From contig CAWHKS010000013.1 in the NCBI GenBank assembly GCA_963829955.1, positions 124,001-188,000 on the forward strand: a stretch of DNA of 64,000 nt, in the 5' to 3' direction. Below are positions 41,631 to 49,126 of this stretch, in pieces. The translations under genes were made by a program, and so were the position numbers. Positions within the stretch are counted from its first letter, which is position 1. The number at the start of each line of letters is the position of its first letter. Below the pieces are notes generated by a model. It made no database searches and was not told the origin of the DNA. It was given only the letters and a program-made list of their open reading frames with translations. Source of the DNA: DASTFY01 sp963829955. Lineage in GTDB: Bacteria; Actinomycetota; Acidimicrobiia; Acidimicrobiales; Ilumatobacteraceae.

Positions 41631-42536
41631 TCAGCGGGCGCCGGGCAGGACCTGCTCGACGGAGAGGACGGGGGCGAAGACGTCGCCTCCGTCCTCGACC
41701 CGCTCGAGCACATCCGTCCACAGGAAGCGGAGTTCGGTGGCCCCGTCGGCCGCCTCCTCGACCTCGTCCCACGTCACGGGCGTGGAGACCGTCGGGTGCG
41801 GGCGGGCCCGCATCGAGTACGGAGCGATGGTCGTCTTGTGTCGGACGTTCTGGCTCCAGTCGACGAAGACCTTTCCCTTGCGTTCCGCCTTCGTCATCGA
41901 GGTGAGCACGCTGGATGGCTCCTGCTTCTCCAGGAGCTGCCCGACCGCCAACGCGAACGATGCCGCTTCGTCGTGCGTGCACGGCGTGTTGACGGGGACG
42001 TACAGCTGGAGGCCCTTCGAGCCGCTGGACTTCGGCCACGCCTCGAGCTCGACGGCAGCGAGGACGTCACGGATGGCGAGGGCCGTCCGCGCGCACTCGC
42101 GGATGGCGGCCGGCGGGCCTGGATCGAGATCGAACACGACCATCCGCGGAGTCTCCAGGTCCTCGGCCAGGGCCATGGGGGCGTGCAGCTCCAGCGCGGC
42201 CATGTTGGCCGCCCACACGAGCGAGGCCGGCTCGTCGATCACGCAGTACTCGATGGTCCCGTTGTGATCTCCCGGTCCGGGAGCCGTCGCAACCCATTCC
42301 GGTCGGTGCTTGGCGCAGCGCTTCTCGAAGAAGCCCTTCTGCTCGACCCCGTTGGGGAATCGGTGGAAGGTGAGGGCGCGGCCGGCCAAGTGCGGCAGCA
42401 TGGCCGGCGCGATGCGCGCGTAGTACTCGATCACCTCACCCTTCGTCGTGCCCGTCTCCGGGTAGAGCACCTTGTCGAGGTTGCTCAGGGACAGCTCCCG
42501 TCCCCCGACGGTGACGACCTGCCGCGGCGCGGCCAT
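41631..42536 (-). CDS. ligD: LigD-type primase-polymerase domain protein for non-homologous end joining
   Basis: 301 aa stand-alone polymerase domain, without ligase or nuclease domains. Metal-binding aspartates D136 and D138 (VVFDLDPG) and the third at D226 (VFVDWSQN) are present. The SGSKGLQLYVPV segment has Gln177 where many LigD polymerases have His that contacts the nucleotide phosphates. It follows ku by 12 bases. It would fill gaps and add ribonucleotides at broken ends held by Ku. An ATP-dependent ligase must be encoded elsewhere. Confidence 0.9.
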   Translation of the reverse strand: MAAPRQVVTVGGRELSLSNLDKVLYPETGTTKGEVIEYYARIAPAMLPHLAGRALTFHRFPNGVEQKGFFEKRCAKHRPEWVATAPGPGDHNGTIEYCVIDEPASLVWAANMAALELHAPMALAEDLETPRMVVFDLDPGPPAAIRECARTALAIRDVLAAVELEAWPKSSGSKGLQLYVPVNTPCTHDEAASFALAVGQLLEKQEPSSVLTSMTKAERKGKVFVDWSQNVRHKTTIAPYSMRARPHPTVSTPVTWDEVEEAADGATELRFLWTDVLERVEDGGDVFAPVLSVEQVLPGAR

Positions 42537-42548
42537 GGGGTGACCGGG

Positions 42549-43448
42549 CTAGGCGGACTTGCGGGCCCGGGAGCGGGTCTTCCTGGGCGCCGGGGCCTCC
42601 TCGACCACGTCCGAGTCATCCGCGGCCGCCTCGGGGACGGCCTTCACGGTGGCGGGATGACGACCGCGTGCGTCCTTGGCCGCCTTCACGCTCGCCTCGA
42701 GTGCGGCCATGAGGTCGATCACCTGCGGGGCTGCCGCGGCCGGCTCGGGCGCCTCGAACGCCTCGCCCGCGGCCTTCTTGGCGATGAGATCGAGGACCTG
42801 ATCCCGGTACGTGTCGCTGAAGCGCTCGGGCTCGAAGTCGCCGGCCAGGGAGTCCACGAGCTGCTCGGCCATCGCCAGCTCCTTGGGGCTGATCTTGACG
42901 TCTTCGAGGTCGGCGAGCTCGTCAATGGAGGCCGGGTCGACCACCTCGTCGGCGAAGGCCATCGTCGACAGCATGAGGCGGCCGTCGACCGGCCGCAGCG
43001 CGGCGACGTACTGCTTGCTGCGCATCACGAACGTGCCCACCGCCACCTTGCCGGCATCCTCCATGGCCTTGGTCAGGAGCATGTAGGGCTTGGCCGCGCT
43101 GTCCGGGGCGACGATGTACGGCGTGTCGAAGAACACCGGGTCGATCTCGGAGAGGTCGACGAACTCCTCCAGGTCGATGGCCTTCGTGGCCGTCGGGATG
43201 AACGGCTCGAGCTCGTCCGGGTCGACGACGACGTACCGCCCCTTCGAGACCTCGTAACCCTTCACGATGTGCTCGTCAGGCACGTCCTCGCCGGTCTCCG
43301 CCGACACCTTCTTCATGCGGATGCGGCTCATCGAGCGGTCGTCGAGCTGGTTGAAGGACACGTTCTTCCTGCTGACGGCGTGGAACAGCTTGACCGGGAT
43401 CGTGACCAGCCCGAAGCTGATCGTCCCGCTCCAGACCGGGCGCGGCAT
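42549..43448 (-). CDS. ku: Bacterial Ku, DNA-end-binding protein
   Basis: 299 aa. It starts MPRPVWSGTISFGLVTIPVKLF, the standard bacterial Ku opening, and continues with the beta-barrel core (HIVKGYEVSKGRYVVVDPDELE, GTFVMRSKQYVAALRPVDGRLMLSTMAF) and QVLDLIAKKAAGE. An extended Ala/Glu linker ends in a basic tail (PRKTRSRARKSA), as in DNA-bridging Ku proteins of actinobacteria. It forms a homodimer ring on DNA ends and recruits LigD. CAGAAT six bases before the ATG is a possible -10. Confidence 0.95.
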   Translation of the reverse strand: MPRPVWSGTISFGLVTIPVKLFHAVSRKNVSFNQLDDRSMSRIRMKKVSAETGEDVPDEHIVKGYEVSKGRYVVVDPDELEPFIPTATKAIDLEEFVDLSEIDPVFFDTPYIVAPDSAAKPYMLLTKAMEDAGKVAVGTFVMRSKQYVAALRPVDGRLMLSTMAFADEVVDPASIDELADLEDVKISPKELAMAEQLVDSLAGDFEPERFSDTYRDQVLDLIAKKAAGEAFEAPEPAAAAPQVIDLMAALEASVKAAKDARGRHPATVKAVPEAAADDSDVVEEAPAPRKTRSRARKSA

Positions 43449-43505
43449 GGCACCATTCTGTACCAGTTCGTGCGCTCGTGAAACCCGCGGGGCACCGCCG
43501 GCCGG

Positions 43506-44384
43506 TCAGGCCAGGACGGCGCGGGCCACCAGATCGGTCCCGAACGCGGTGAGGATGGCCAGGTAGAGCAGGCCGGTGGCGGCCATGACGGCGGAGTAGG
43601 CCCGCTCCCGCAGCGCGGCCCGGGTCACGAACAGCAGCACGATCGTGGCGACCGCGCAAGCGAGCCAGAACCAGCCCAGCACCCCGTCCCAGCCGTCGTC
43701 GATCGAGCCGTTCAGCACCTGGATCATGCCCGGGCGGACGAGCAGCAGGCCCACCTCGATCGGCCACACGATCATGGTGGCCCGCACCAACTCGTTGAGG
43801 AGCCGGCGGGGCAGGCCCGGCTGCACCAGGTACCAGTGGCCGAGGAGCATGGCGTCGGTGATGGCTCCCAAGAACGCGGCACCGGCCAGCACGCGGGCGA
43901 CCGACAGCCAGGTGCTGCCGCCGGCGTCCACGCCCGCCGCCACGAGCCCCACGGCACCGATCACCGGCGCCACCAGATCGAAGGCTGGTGGGAACTCGGG
44001 GCCCACGGACGCCTGACCCTCGGCATCCACCGCCACTCCCCCGTCCCCCGCGGTTCGCTCGATGCCGGTCATGGCCGCGACACGGGCGCTGCGGCGGTCG
44101 TGCTCGGCCTGCTGACCCGACACCCCCGCCCGCCTCCGCACCCAGGACACGATCAGCGCGACCGTGGCCGCGGCGATGACGCCGGCCGATGCCGCGTCCC
44201 GGACGGCGACGGGATCGAAGGCCAGCCCGCAGGCGAGCGCGCCGGCAGCGATGACGATGAACGTGCCCCGCATCAACCAGCCGTAGCCGAGCCCGACCTC
44301 GCGGTGGCGCGTGGTGACCCACGTGAAGAGGAGGCCACCGGTCGCCCACTGCAGCAGGACGGTGGCGGCGTCCAGGCTGATCAC
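43506..44384 (-). CDS. Polytopic membrane protein of unknown function
   Basis: 292 aa from the GTG at 44384 (TAACCT seven bases upstream). About eight hydrophobic helices: for example FIVIAAGALACGLAF, AAATVALIVSWVRRR, VLGWFWLACAVATIVLLFV and MAATGLLYLAILTAFG. A hydrophilic loop lies at about 80-130. No transport or enzyme motif recognised. Divergent from the lipoprotein gene at 44463. Confidence 0.72.
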   Translation of the reverse strand: MISLDAATVLLQWATGGLLFTWVTTRHREVGLGYGWLMRGTFIVIAAGALACGLAFDPVAVRDAASAGVIAAATVALIVSWVRRRAGVSGQQAEHDRRSARVAAMTGIERTAGDGGVAVDAEGQASVGPEFPPAFDLVAPVIGAVGLVAAGVDAGGSTWLSVARVLAGAAFLGAITDAMLLGHWYLVQPGLPRRLLNELVRATMIVWPIEVGLLLVRPGMIQVLNGSIDDGWDGVLGWFWLACAVATIVLLFVTRAALRERAYSAVMAATGLLYLAILTAFGTDLVARAVLA

Positions 44385-44391
44385 GCCGGCG

Positions 44392-44397
44392 AGGTTA
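44392..44397 (-). promoter_or_regulatory. -10 element TAACCT, leaderless promoter of the membrane-protein gene
   Basis: TAACCT on the minus strand is seven bases before the GTG at 44384. On the other strand TACGCT (44436-44441) stands seven bases before a GTG at 44449 that opens only a five-codon frame whose TGA overlaps the ATG at 44463. Confidence 0.45.
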
Positions 44398-44462
44398 GGT
44401 GCGCGCCCGGCGGGCCACCCAGGCCCAGCCCCATCTACGCTGCGCCGCGTGCGGGCTTCCCG

Positions 44463-45120
44463 ATGACCAGCGGCCACCGCCGCGCCTCCGGCGTCCTCGG
44501 GCTGGTCGTCCTGGCCGCCGTCGTGGGCGGGGGATGCGGCGCTGGGCGAGCGGCCCACCCTGGTGGAAGCGGGCGCGGTCGGGGGCCAGCCCGGCGCGCC
44601 GACCGGCAACGCGGCAGCCGACGACGTCCTCGGGCTCTTGGAGGGCGACCTGCCGGTCGAGGTCACCGCCAACTACTCCATCACCAGCAAGCTCGGCGGC
44701 ACGACGCGTCCCGCTCGTGTCGTCCGCTCGGGCAACCGGCTGTCGATCACCATCGGTGACATCCGCTTCCTGGACGACGGCGACCTGCAGACCTGCGACC
44801 TGACGACCGGCGCCTGCGAGGAAGGCGTGCAGGAGGCGAGGGTGAGCGACACCGCGGTGACCTCACAGTTCTACGCCTCGGCGCCGGCCCGCGTGCTGCG
44901 GGTGGCGCTGGCCCGGGCCACAGGCGAGCCCGTAGGGTCGAGCGAGACGGTCGCCGAGCACCCGGCGACCTGCGTGGCCGTTCCGTCCGGTCAGGGCGAC
45001 GAGCGGACGTGCGCCACCCCCGAGGGCCTCGTGGCGCTCTGGGACACGGCCGCCGTCACGGTCCAACTGGAGGACCTGACCACGGCCGCCGACGACGCCG
45101 ACTTCGCCACCTCCCGCTGA
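44463..45120 (+). CDS. Putative lipoprotein, signal and mature parts in different frames (apparent one-base insertion)
   Basis: The ATG at 44463 opens a lipoprotein signal (GVLGLVVLAAVVGGGCG, lipobox Cys at 44535-44537). The mature protein (PTLVEAGAVGGQPGAP, VTANYSITSKLGGTTRPARVV, then FLDDGDLQTCDLTTGACEEG) is in the next frame. Dropping one base between 44538 and 44562 joins them into 218 aa. Without correction, the mature part would start at the GTG at 44563 (185 aa) and lack a signal. It contains several cysteines and no known domain. The corrected version is a typical small envelope lipoprotein. Convergent with DUF445 across a long inverted repeat. Confidence 0.62.
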
Positions 45121-45134
45121 CCACGACACGCGCC

Positions 45135-45213
45135 GCGTCACCTCGGCCGCACAAATCGCGAGGGGTGGCCGTCGCTGGGTCACAAGGCGCGATTTGTGCG
45201 AAGGAGGTGACAC
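45135..45213. repeat. Long imperfect inverted repeat (26-bp arms, 27-base loop)
   Basis: Arms 45135-45160 and 45188-45213 pair at 22 of 26 positions; the inner 13 bp, with the core CACAAATCGCG, are perfect. It lies between convergent genes, so a bidirectional terminator is the simplest role. The long loop and AT-containing arms unlike the surrounding DNA also suit a small palindromic mobile or dispersed element. Confidence 0.75.
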
Positions 45214-45240
45214 ACCCACGCCCGATCCCGCTGGGGGTAG

Positions 45241-46545
45241 CTACAGGAACTGGCCGACCGTGTAGATGATCAGACCGGCCAGGCCGCCGACGACGGTGCC
45301 GTTGATGCGGATGAACTGCAGGTCGCGACCGACCTGCAGTTCGATGCGGCGGCTGGCCTCCGCGCCATCCCAACGGGCGACCGTGGTGGCGATGAGGTCG
45401 GCGATCTCGTGGCCGTACTCGTCGGCCAAATAGATCACGATCCGCTCCACCCAGCCGTCTACCTTCGCCTGCAGCGCGGTGTCCTCCTGCAGCGAACGCC
45501 CCGCCCGCACCAGGCCGGCGTCCAGGCGGCGGCGCAGGTCCGAGTTCGGATCGTCGGCCACGGCCAGGATCGAGTCCTTCGTCGTCCGCCACAGCGAGTC
45601 CAGCCACGCCTGGACCTCTGGATGGCGGAGGAGCTCGTCCTTCAGCTCCTCGCCCCGGGCGATGAGGGCGGGGTCGGTGCGCAACCGGACAGCCAGATCG
45701 GCCATGCGGGCGTCGAGCTGGCGGCGCACCTCGTGGTCGGGATCGCGGCGCACCTCGGCGATGAACCCCTGCACTCCATTGAAGAACTTGCGGAAGAGGC
45801 GGTCGTCGATGGGCTCGGGTACCCACCACGGCGACTGTTCGGCAAGCTTCTGGCGCATGAGGTTGCGGTTCTCGTCCAGGAGACCCGAGAGCCCGGACAG
45901 GGTGGTGTCGAGCAGCGCCTGGTGATGCCGGCCGACGCTCGCGGCCTCCACGACCCTGGCCATGAGCGGCGCGGCGGGCGCCCGGCGGACCCGGTTGATG
46001 ATCCCGGACTCGAGGGCGCGCTGGATGTCCTCGTCCCCGAGGACCTCGGTGAGGCCCCGGATCATCGCCCCCGCGTTGGCCGAGAGGCGGTGGGCGTGCT
46101 CGGGCTCGGCCAGCCACACCCCCAGCCGGCGGGCGACACCCATGGCCTGCAGCCGCTCGGTGAGCACCTCCGGGGCCAGGAAGTTCGTCTGCACGAAGGT
46201 GCCCAGCCCCCGGCCGAGCTGATCCTTGCGGTTGGGGATGATGGCGGTGTGCGGGATCGGCAGCCCGAGCGGATGCCGGAACAGCGCCGTCACCGCGAAC
46301 CAGTCGGCCAGCGCGCCGACCATCGCCGCCTCGGCCGTGGCCCGCACGTAGCCCAGCCACGACCACCGATCCTCGAGCGTGCGGGCGACGATGAAGACGA
46401 GGGTGGCCGCCAGCAGCAGGCCCGTCGCGGCCACCTTCATCCGGACGAGGTTGCGGCGCCGCAGGTCGTCCTCGGCCGCCAGTGCCGCCGGCCGCGACAT
46501 CGCCGGGGGCTCGACGGTTGATGTGATCACGCCGGAAGCGGTCAA
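45241..46545 (-). CDS. DUF445-family membrane protein
   Basis: 434 aa. An N-terminal hydrophobic segment (VAATGLLLAATLVFIVA) precedes the DUF445 hallmark GALADWFAVTALFRHPLGLPIPHTAIIPNRK. Long amphipathic helices follow and a C-terminal membrane anchor ends VVGGLAGLIIYTVGQFL. The function of the family is not established; some members act at the envelope. The start is unclear: TTG at 46545 overlaps the upstream stop (TTGA), while the ATG at 46500 (MSRPAALAAEDDLRRRN) is also possible. Confidence 0.85.
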   Translation of the reverse strand: MTASGVITSTVEPPAMSRPAALAAEDDLRRRNLVRMKVAATGLLLAATLVFIVARTLEDRWSWLGYVRATAEAAMVGALADWFAVTALFRHPLGLPIPHTAIIPNRKDQLGRGLGTFVQTNFLAPEVLTERLQAMGVARRLGVWLAEPEHAHRLSANAGAMIRGLTEVLGDEDIQRALESGIINRVRRAPAAPLMARVVEAASVGRHHQALLDTTLSGLSGLLDENRNLMRQKLAEQSPWWVPEPIDDRLFRKFFNGVQGFIAEVRRDPDHEVRRQLDARMADLAVRLRTDPALIARGEELKDELLRHPEVQAWLDSLWRTTKDSILAVADDPNSDLRRRLDAGLVRAGRSLQEDTALQAKVDGWVERIVIYLADEYGHEIADLIATTVARWDGAEASRRIELQVGRDLQFIRINGTVVGGLAGLIIYTVGQFL

Positions 46546-47672
46546 ACGTCGAGCACGACCAGGGCGTGGTCGGCGTGGTTGAGAGGCCTCGGCCCATCAG
46601 CCCTGGCGACGACGATGTCCTCGAGACGCATCCCCCATCGCTCGGGGACGTAGATCCCCGGCTCCACGCTGTATGCGTGCCCGTCGGCCAGTGCGGCCGT
46701 GTTGCCCTCGACGATGTACGGGTCTTCGTGCTCCTCCATGCCGATCCCGTGGCCGGTGCGGTGGACGAAGTAGTCGCCGTACCCCGCGTCCGCGATGACA
46801 CGGCGAGCAGCCCGATCCACCTCCTCGCACGGTACGCCCACGGTGCCGGCCGCCACCCCGGCCTGCTGCGCCTCGTGGAGAACGGCGTAGGCCTCGGCTA
46901 TCTCGGCCGGGGGCGGGCCGAGGTGGACGCAGCGGGTGATGTCGCTGCAGTAGCCGGCCATGGTCCCGCCGAAGTCGCAGAGCACGATCTCGTCCTTCTC
47001 GATCATCCGGGTCCCCGGATGATGGTGGGGGCTGGCCGCGTTCTCACCGGCGGCGACGATGGCGAAGTTCACCTTGTCGTGACCCTCGGCCAGCAGGCGG
47101 GCGGACAGGTCAGCGGAGACCTGCGCCTCGGTGCGGCCGACGAGCGGGATGGCTCCCCCCTGGAGCTCGGCGGCGACCCGGTCCGCAGCTTGGGCGGCGG
47201 CAGTGAGCGCGGCCACCTCCGCCTCGTCCTTGAGCACCCGGAGCGGCCCGACGACCTCGACGGCCCGCCGGAACTTCGTCGTGGGCAGGAGGGGCAGGAG
47301 GTCGACGACGAAGCGGGCCCACGTCTGGTCACCGACAGCCACGGTCCCCGGGGACCGCGTGCCTGCCCCGGCCAGGCCGGCGACGATCGCCACCGGGTCC
47401 TCGGTCTCGCCCCACGGGCGCAGCGTGAACACCTCGGGGCGCTCGACCACCCTCGGCGCCTCGAGCCGGGGAACGACCAGGGTCGCCTCACCATCGAGCG
47501 GCAGGACCAGCATCGTCAGGCGCTCGAGCGGCATGGCGAGGTAGCCCGTCAGATACGGCAGGTCGTGACCGACGGACAGGAGCAGCACGTCGATGCGCTG
47601 CTCGGCCATCAACGCCCGGGCGCGGGCCGCCCGATCGAGGAAGACGCTGCTGTCGGCGGAGGCGCTGGCCAT
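46542..47672 (-). CDS. M24-family Xaa-Pro aminopeptidase-like metallopeptidase
   Basis: 376 aa from the ATG at 47672 (CAGACT six bases upstream). The N-terminal creatinase-like domain (about 1-135) precedes the pita-bread catalytic domain with metal ligands in CDFGGTMAGYCSDITR (two Asp), HRTGHGIGMEEHE (His), SVEPGIYV (Glu) and RLEDIVV (Glu). It is likely an X-Pro dipeptidase or aminopeptidase. It diverges from the proline dehydrogenase gene, so release of proline from peptides and its oxidation may be linked. Confidence 0.92.
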   Translation of the reverse strand: MASASADSSVFLDRAARARALMAEQRIDVLLLSVGHDLPYLTGYLAMPLERLTMLVLPLDGEATLVVPRLEAPRVVERPEVFTLRPWGETEDPVAIVAGLAGAGTRSPGTVAVGDQTWARFVVDLLPLLPTTKFRRAVEVVGPLRVLKDEAEVAALTAAAQAADRVAAELQGGAIPLVGRTEAQVSADLSARLLAEGHDKVNFAIVAAGENAASPHHHPGTRMIEKDEIVLCDFGGTMAGYCSDITRCVHLGPPPAEIAEAYAVLHEAQQAGVAAGTVGVPCEEVDRAARRVIADAGYGDYFVHRTGHGIGMEEHEDPYIVEGNTAALADGHAYSVEPGIYVPERWGMRLEDIVVARADGPRPLNHADHALVVLDV

Positions 47673-47708
47673 CGTCACAGTCTGCCCGTCACCCTTGCCG
47701 GGAAACAG

Positions 47709-47730
47709 AATGACACTGTAGAGTGCCATT
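47709..47730. promoter_or_regulatory. 22-bp palindromic operator overlapping the proline-operon -10
   Basis: AATGACACT (47709-47717), four bases, then AGTGCCATT (47722-47730): 8 of 9 positions pair. TAGAGT (47719-47724), a TANNNT hexamer, sits at the centre. This is the architecture of a repressor site such as those bound by TetR-family dimers. A TetR gene lies just beyond the operon at 50882. It faces proline dehydrogenase, with the M24 peptidase gene on the other side. Confidence 0.6.
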
Positions 47731-47770
47731 CATCGGGTGCGCTTCGCCCCGTCGCGATCCTGGAGGAGCC

Positions 47771-49126
47771 GTGCCGTACCGGGACCTCGAGCCGGCCATC
47801 GCCCGCATCGGCCACGAGCTGCATGCCGCGGTCCAGCGCGCGCAGGGCCTGCGGGAGCGCGCCGAGCAGCGGCTGCTGGAGGTGGTCATCGCCGACCCCG
47901 CGGCGCGGGCCCGCCTCTTCCAGCTCGTGGACTCCTACCCCGCCCTGCGCCGGCGCGAAGAGGTGGTCGACCACATCAGCGGCTACCTGGACCACGAGTC
48001 CGTCCCCGGGCACCTTCGCCACGCCGTGCGCGCCGCCCGCCGGCTGCCCGGTGGCGATCGAGCCGCGGCCGGCGCCGCCCGGGCCGGGATCGCGCACATG
48101 GCCGGCCGCTTCATCGCCGGGACCGACGCCGACGACGCGCGACCGGTGTTCGAGCAACTCTGGGCCGCCGGTCTGGGCGTGATCGTCGACCTCCTGGGCG
48201 AGAAAACGGTCACGCAGGCCGACGCGGACCGGTACGCGGCCCGGGTGGCAACGCTGGTCGGCGCCCTCGCCTCGGACCTGGGGCCGGGGCGTCGTGCCGT
48301 CGCCATCAAGCCCACGGCGCTCGCGCCTCGCCTGCGGCCGCTGACCGTGACCCTAGGCCTGGACGAGGCCCGCAGCCGCCTCGAGCCCGTCCTCCGCGAG
48401 GCCTCCACCGCCGGTCTCCTCGTGTGGTTCGACATGGAGCAGTACGAGGTCAAGGACCTCACACTGGACCTCTTCCGGTCGATGGTGACCGGCCCCGCCG
48501 CGGCCGCGGCCACGGGCGGCACGACTGCCTCCCCGCCCTTCGCGGGCATCGTCATCCAGGCGTACCTGCGTGACAGCGCCGCCGATCTCGACGAGCTCGT
48601 GCGGTGGAGCGTCCAGGGCGGCCGGCCCGTCGCGGTGCGCCTCGTGAAGGGTGCGTACTGGGACGCCGAGACGGTCACCGCCCGGGCGCACGGCTGGCCC
48701 GTCCCCGTCTACGAGCACAAGGGCGACACGGACGCCAACTACGAGCGCTGCACGCGCCTGCTCCTGGAACACCGCGCCGGGCCGTCGCCAACCGTGGCCC
48801 CGGCCCTGGCCTCCCACAACGTGCGCTCGATCGCCCACGCCATCGCCGTGGCCGACGACCTCGGCCTCCCCCGGACCGAGCTGCGCTTCCAGATGCTGTA
48901 CGGCATGGAAGGCGGGCTGGTCGGCGCGGTGCGCTCGCTGGGACCCGAGGTCGACGTCTACGCGCCCATCGGCGATCTGGTGCCCGGCATGTCATACCTG
49001 GTCCGCCGGCTCCTGGAGAACTCGTCCAACGAGAGCTTCGTCCGCCAGACCACCCGCCACCTCGACGAGTCGAAGCTGCTGGCCGCGCCGGTCCCCTCTG
49101 AGCCCCGCGTGGTGGAGGCGGCATGA
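47771..49126 (+). CDS. Proline dehydrogenase
   Basis: 451 aa from the GTG at 47771, chosen because GGAGGAG lies five bases upstream; the in-frame codons before it lie over the promoter. It is the TIM-barrel FAD-dependent PRODH domain, related to the PutA middle segment: LLGEKTVTQADADRYA, AIKPTALAPRL, GIVIQAYLRDSAADLDELV, VRLVKGAYWDAET, ALASHNVRSIAHA and FQMLYGMEGG. It oxidises proline to pyrroline-5-carboxylate. It overlaps the next gene by ATGA, so the two steps of proline degradation are cotranscribed. Confidence 0.92.
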   Translation: MPYRDLEPAIARIGHELHAAVQRAQGLRERAEQRLLEVVIADPAARARLFQLVDSYPALRRREEVVDHISGYLDHESVPGHLRHAVRAARRLPGGDRAAAGAARAGIAHMAGRFIAGTDADDARPVFEQLWAAGLGVIVDLLGEKTVTQADADRYAARVATLVGALASDLGPGRRAVAIKPTALAPRLRPLTVTLGLDEARSRLEPVLREASTAGLLVWFDMEQYEVKDLTLDLFRSMVTGPAAAAATGGTTASPPFAGIVIQAYLRDSAADLDELVRWSVQGGRPVAVRLVKGAYWDAETVTARAHGWPVPVYEHKGDTDANYERCTRLLLEHRAGPSPTVAPALASHNVRSIAHAIAVADDLGLPRTELRFQMLYGMEGGLVGAVRSLGPEVDVYAPIGDLVPGMSYLVRRLLENSSNESFVRQTTRHLDESKLLAAPVPSEPRVVEAA

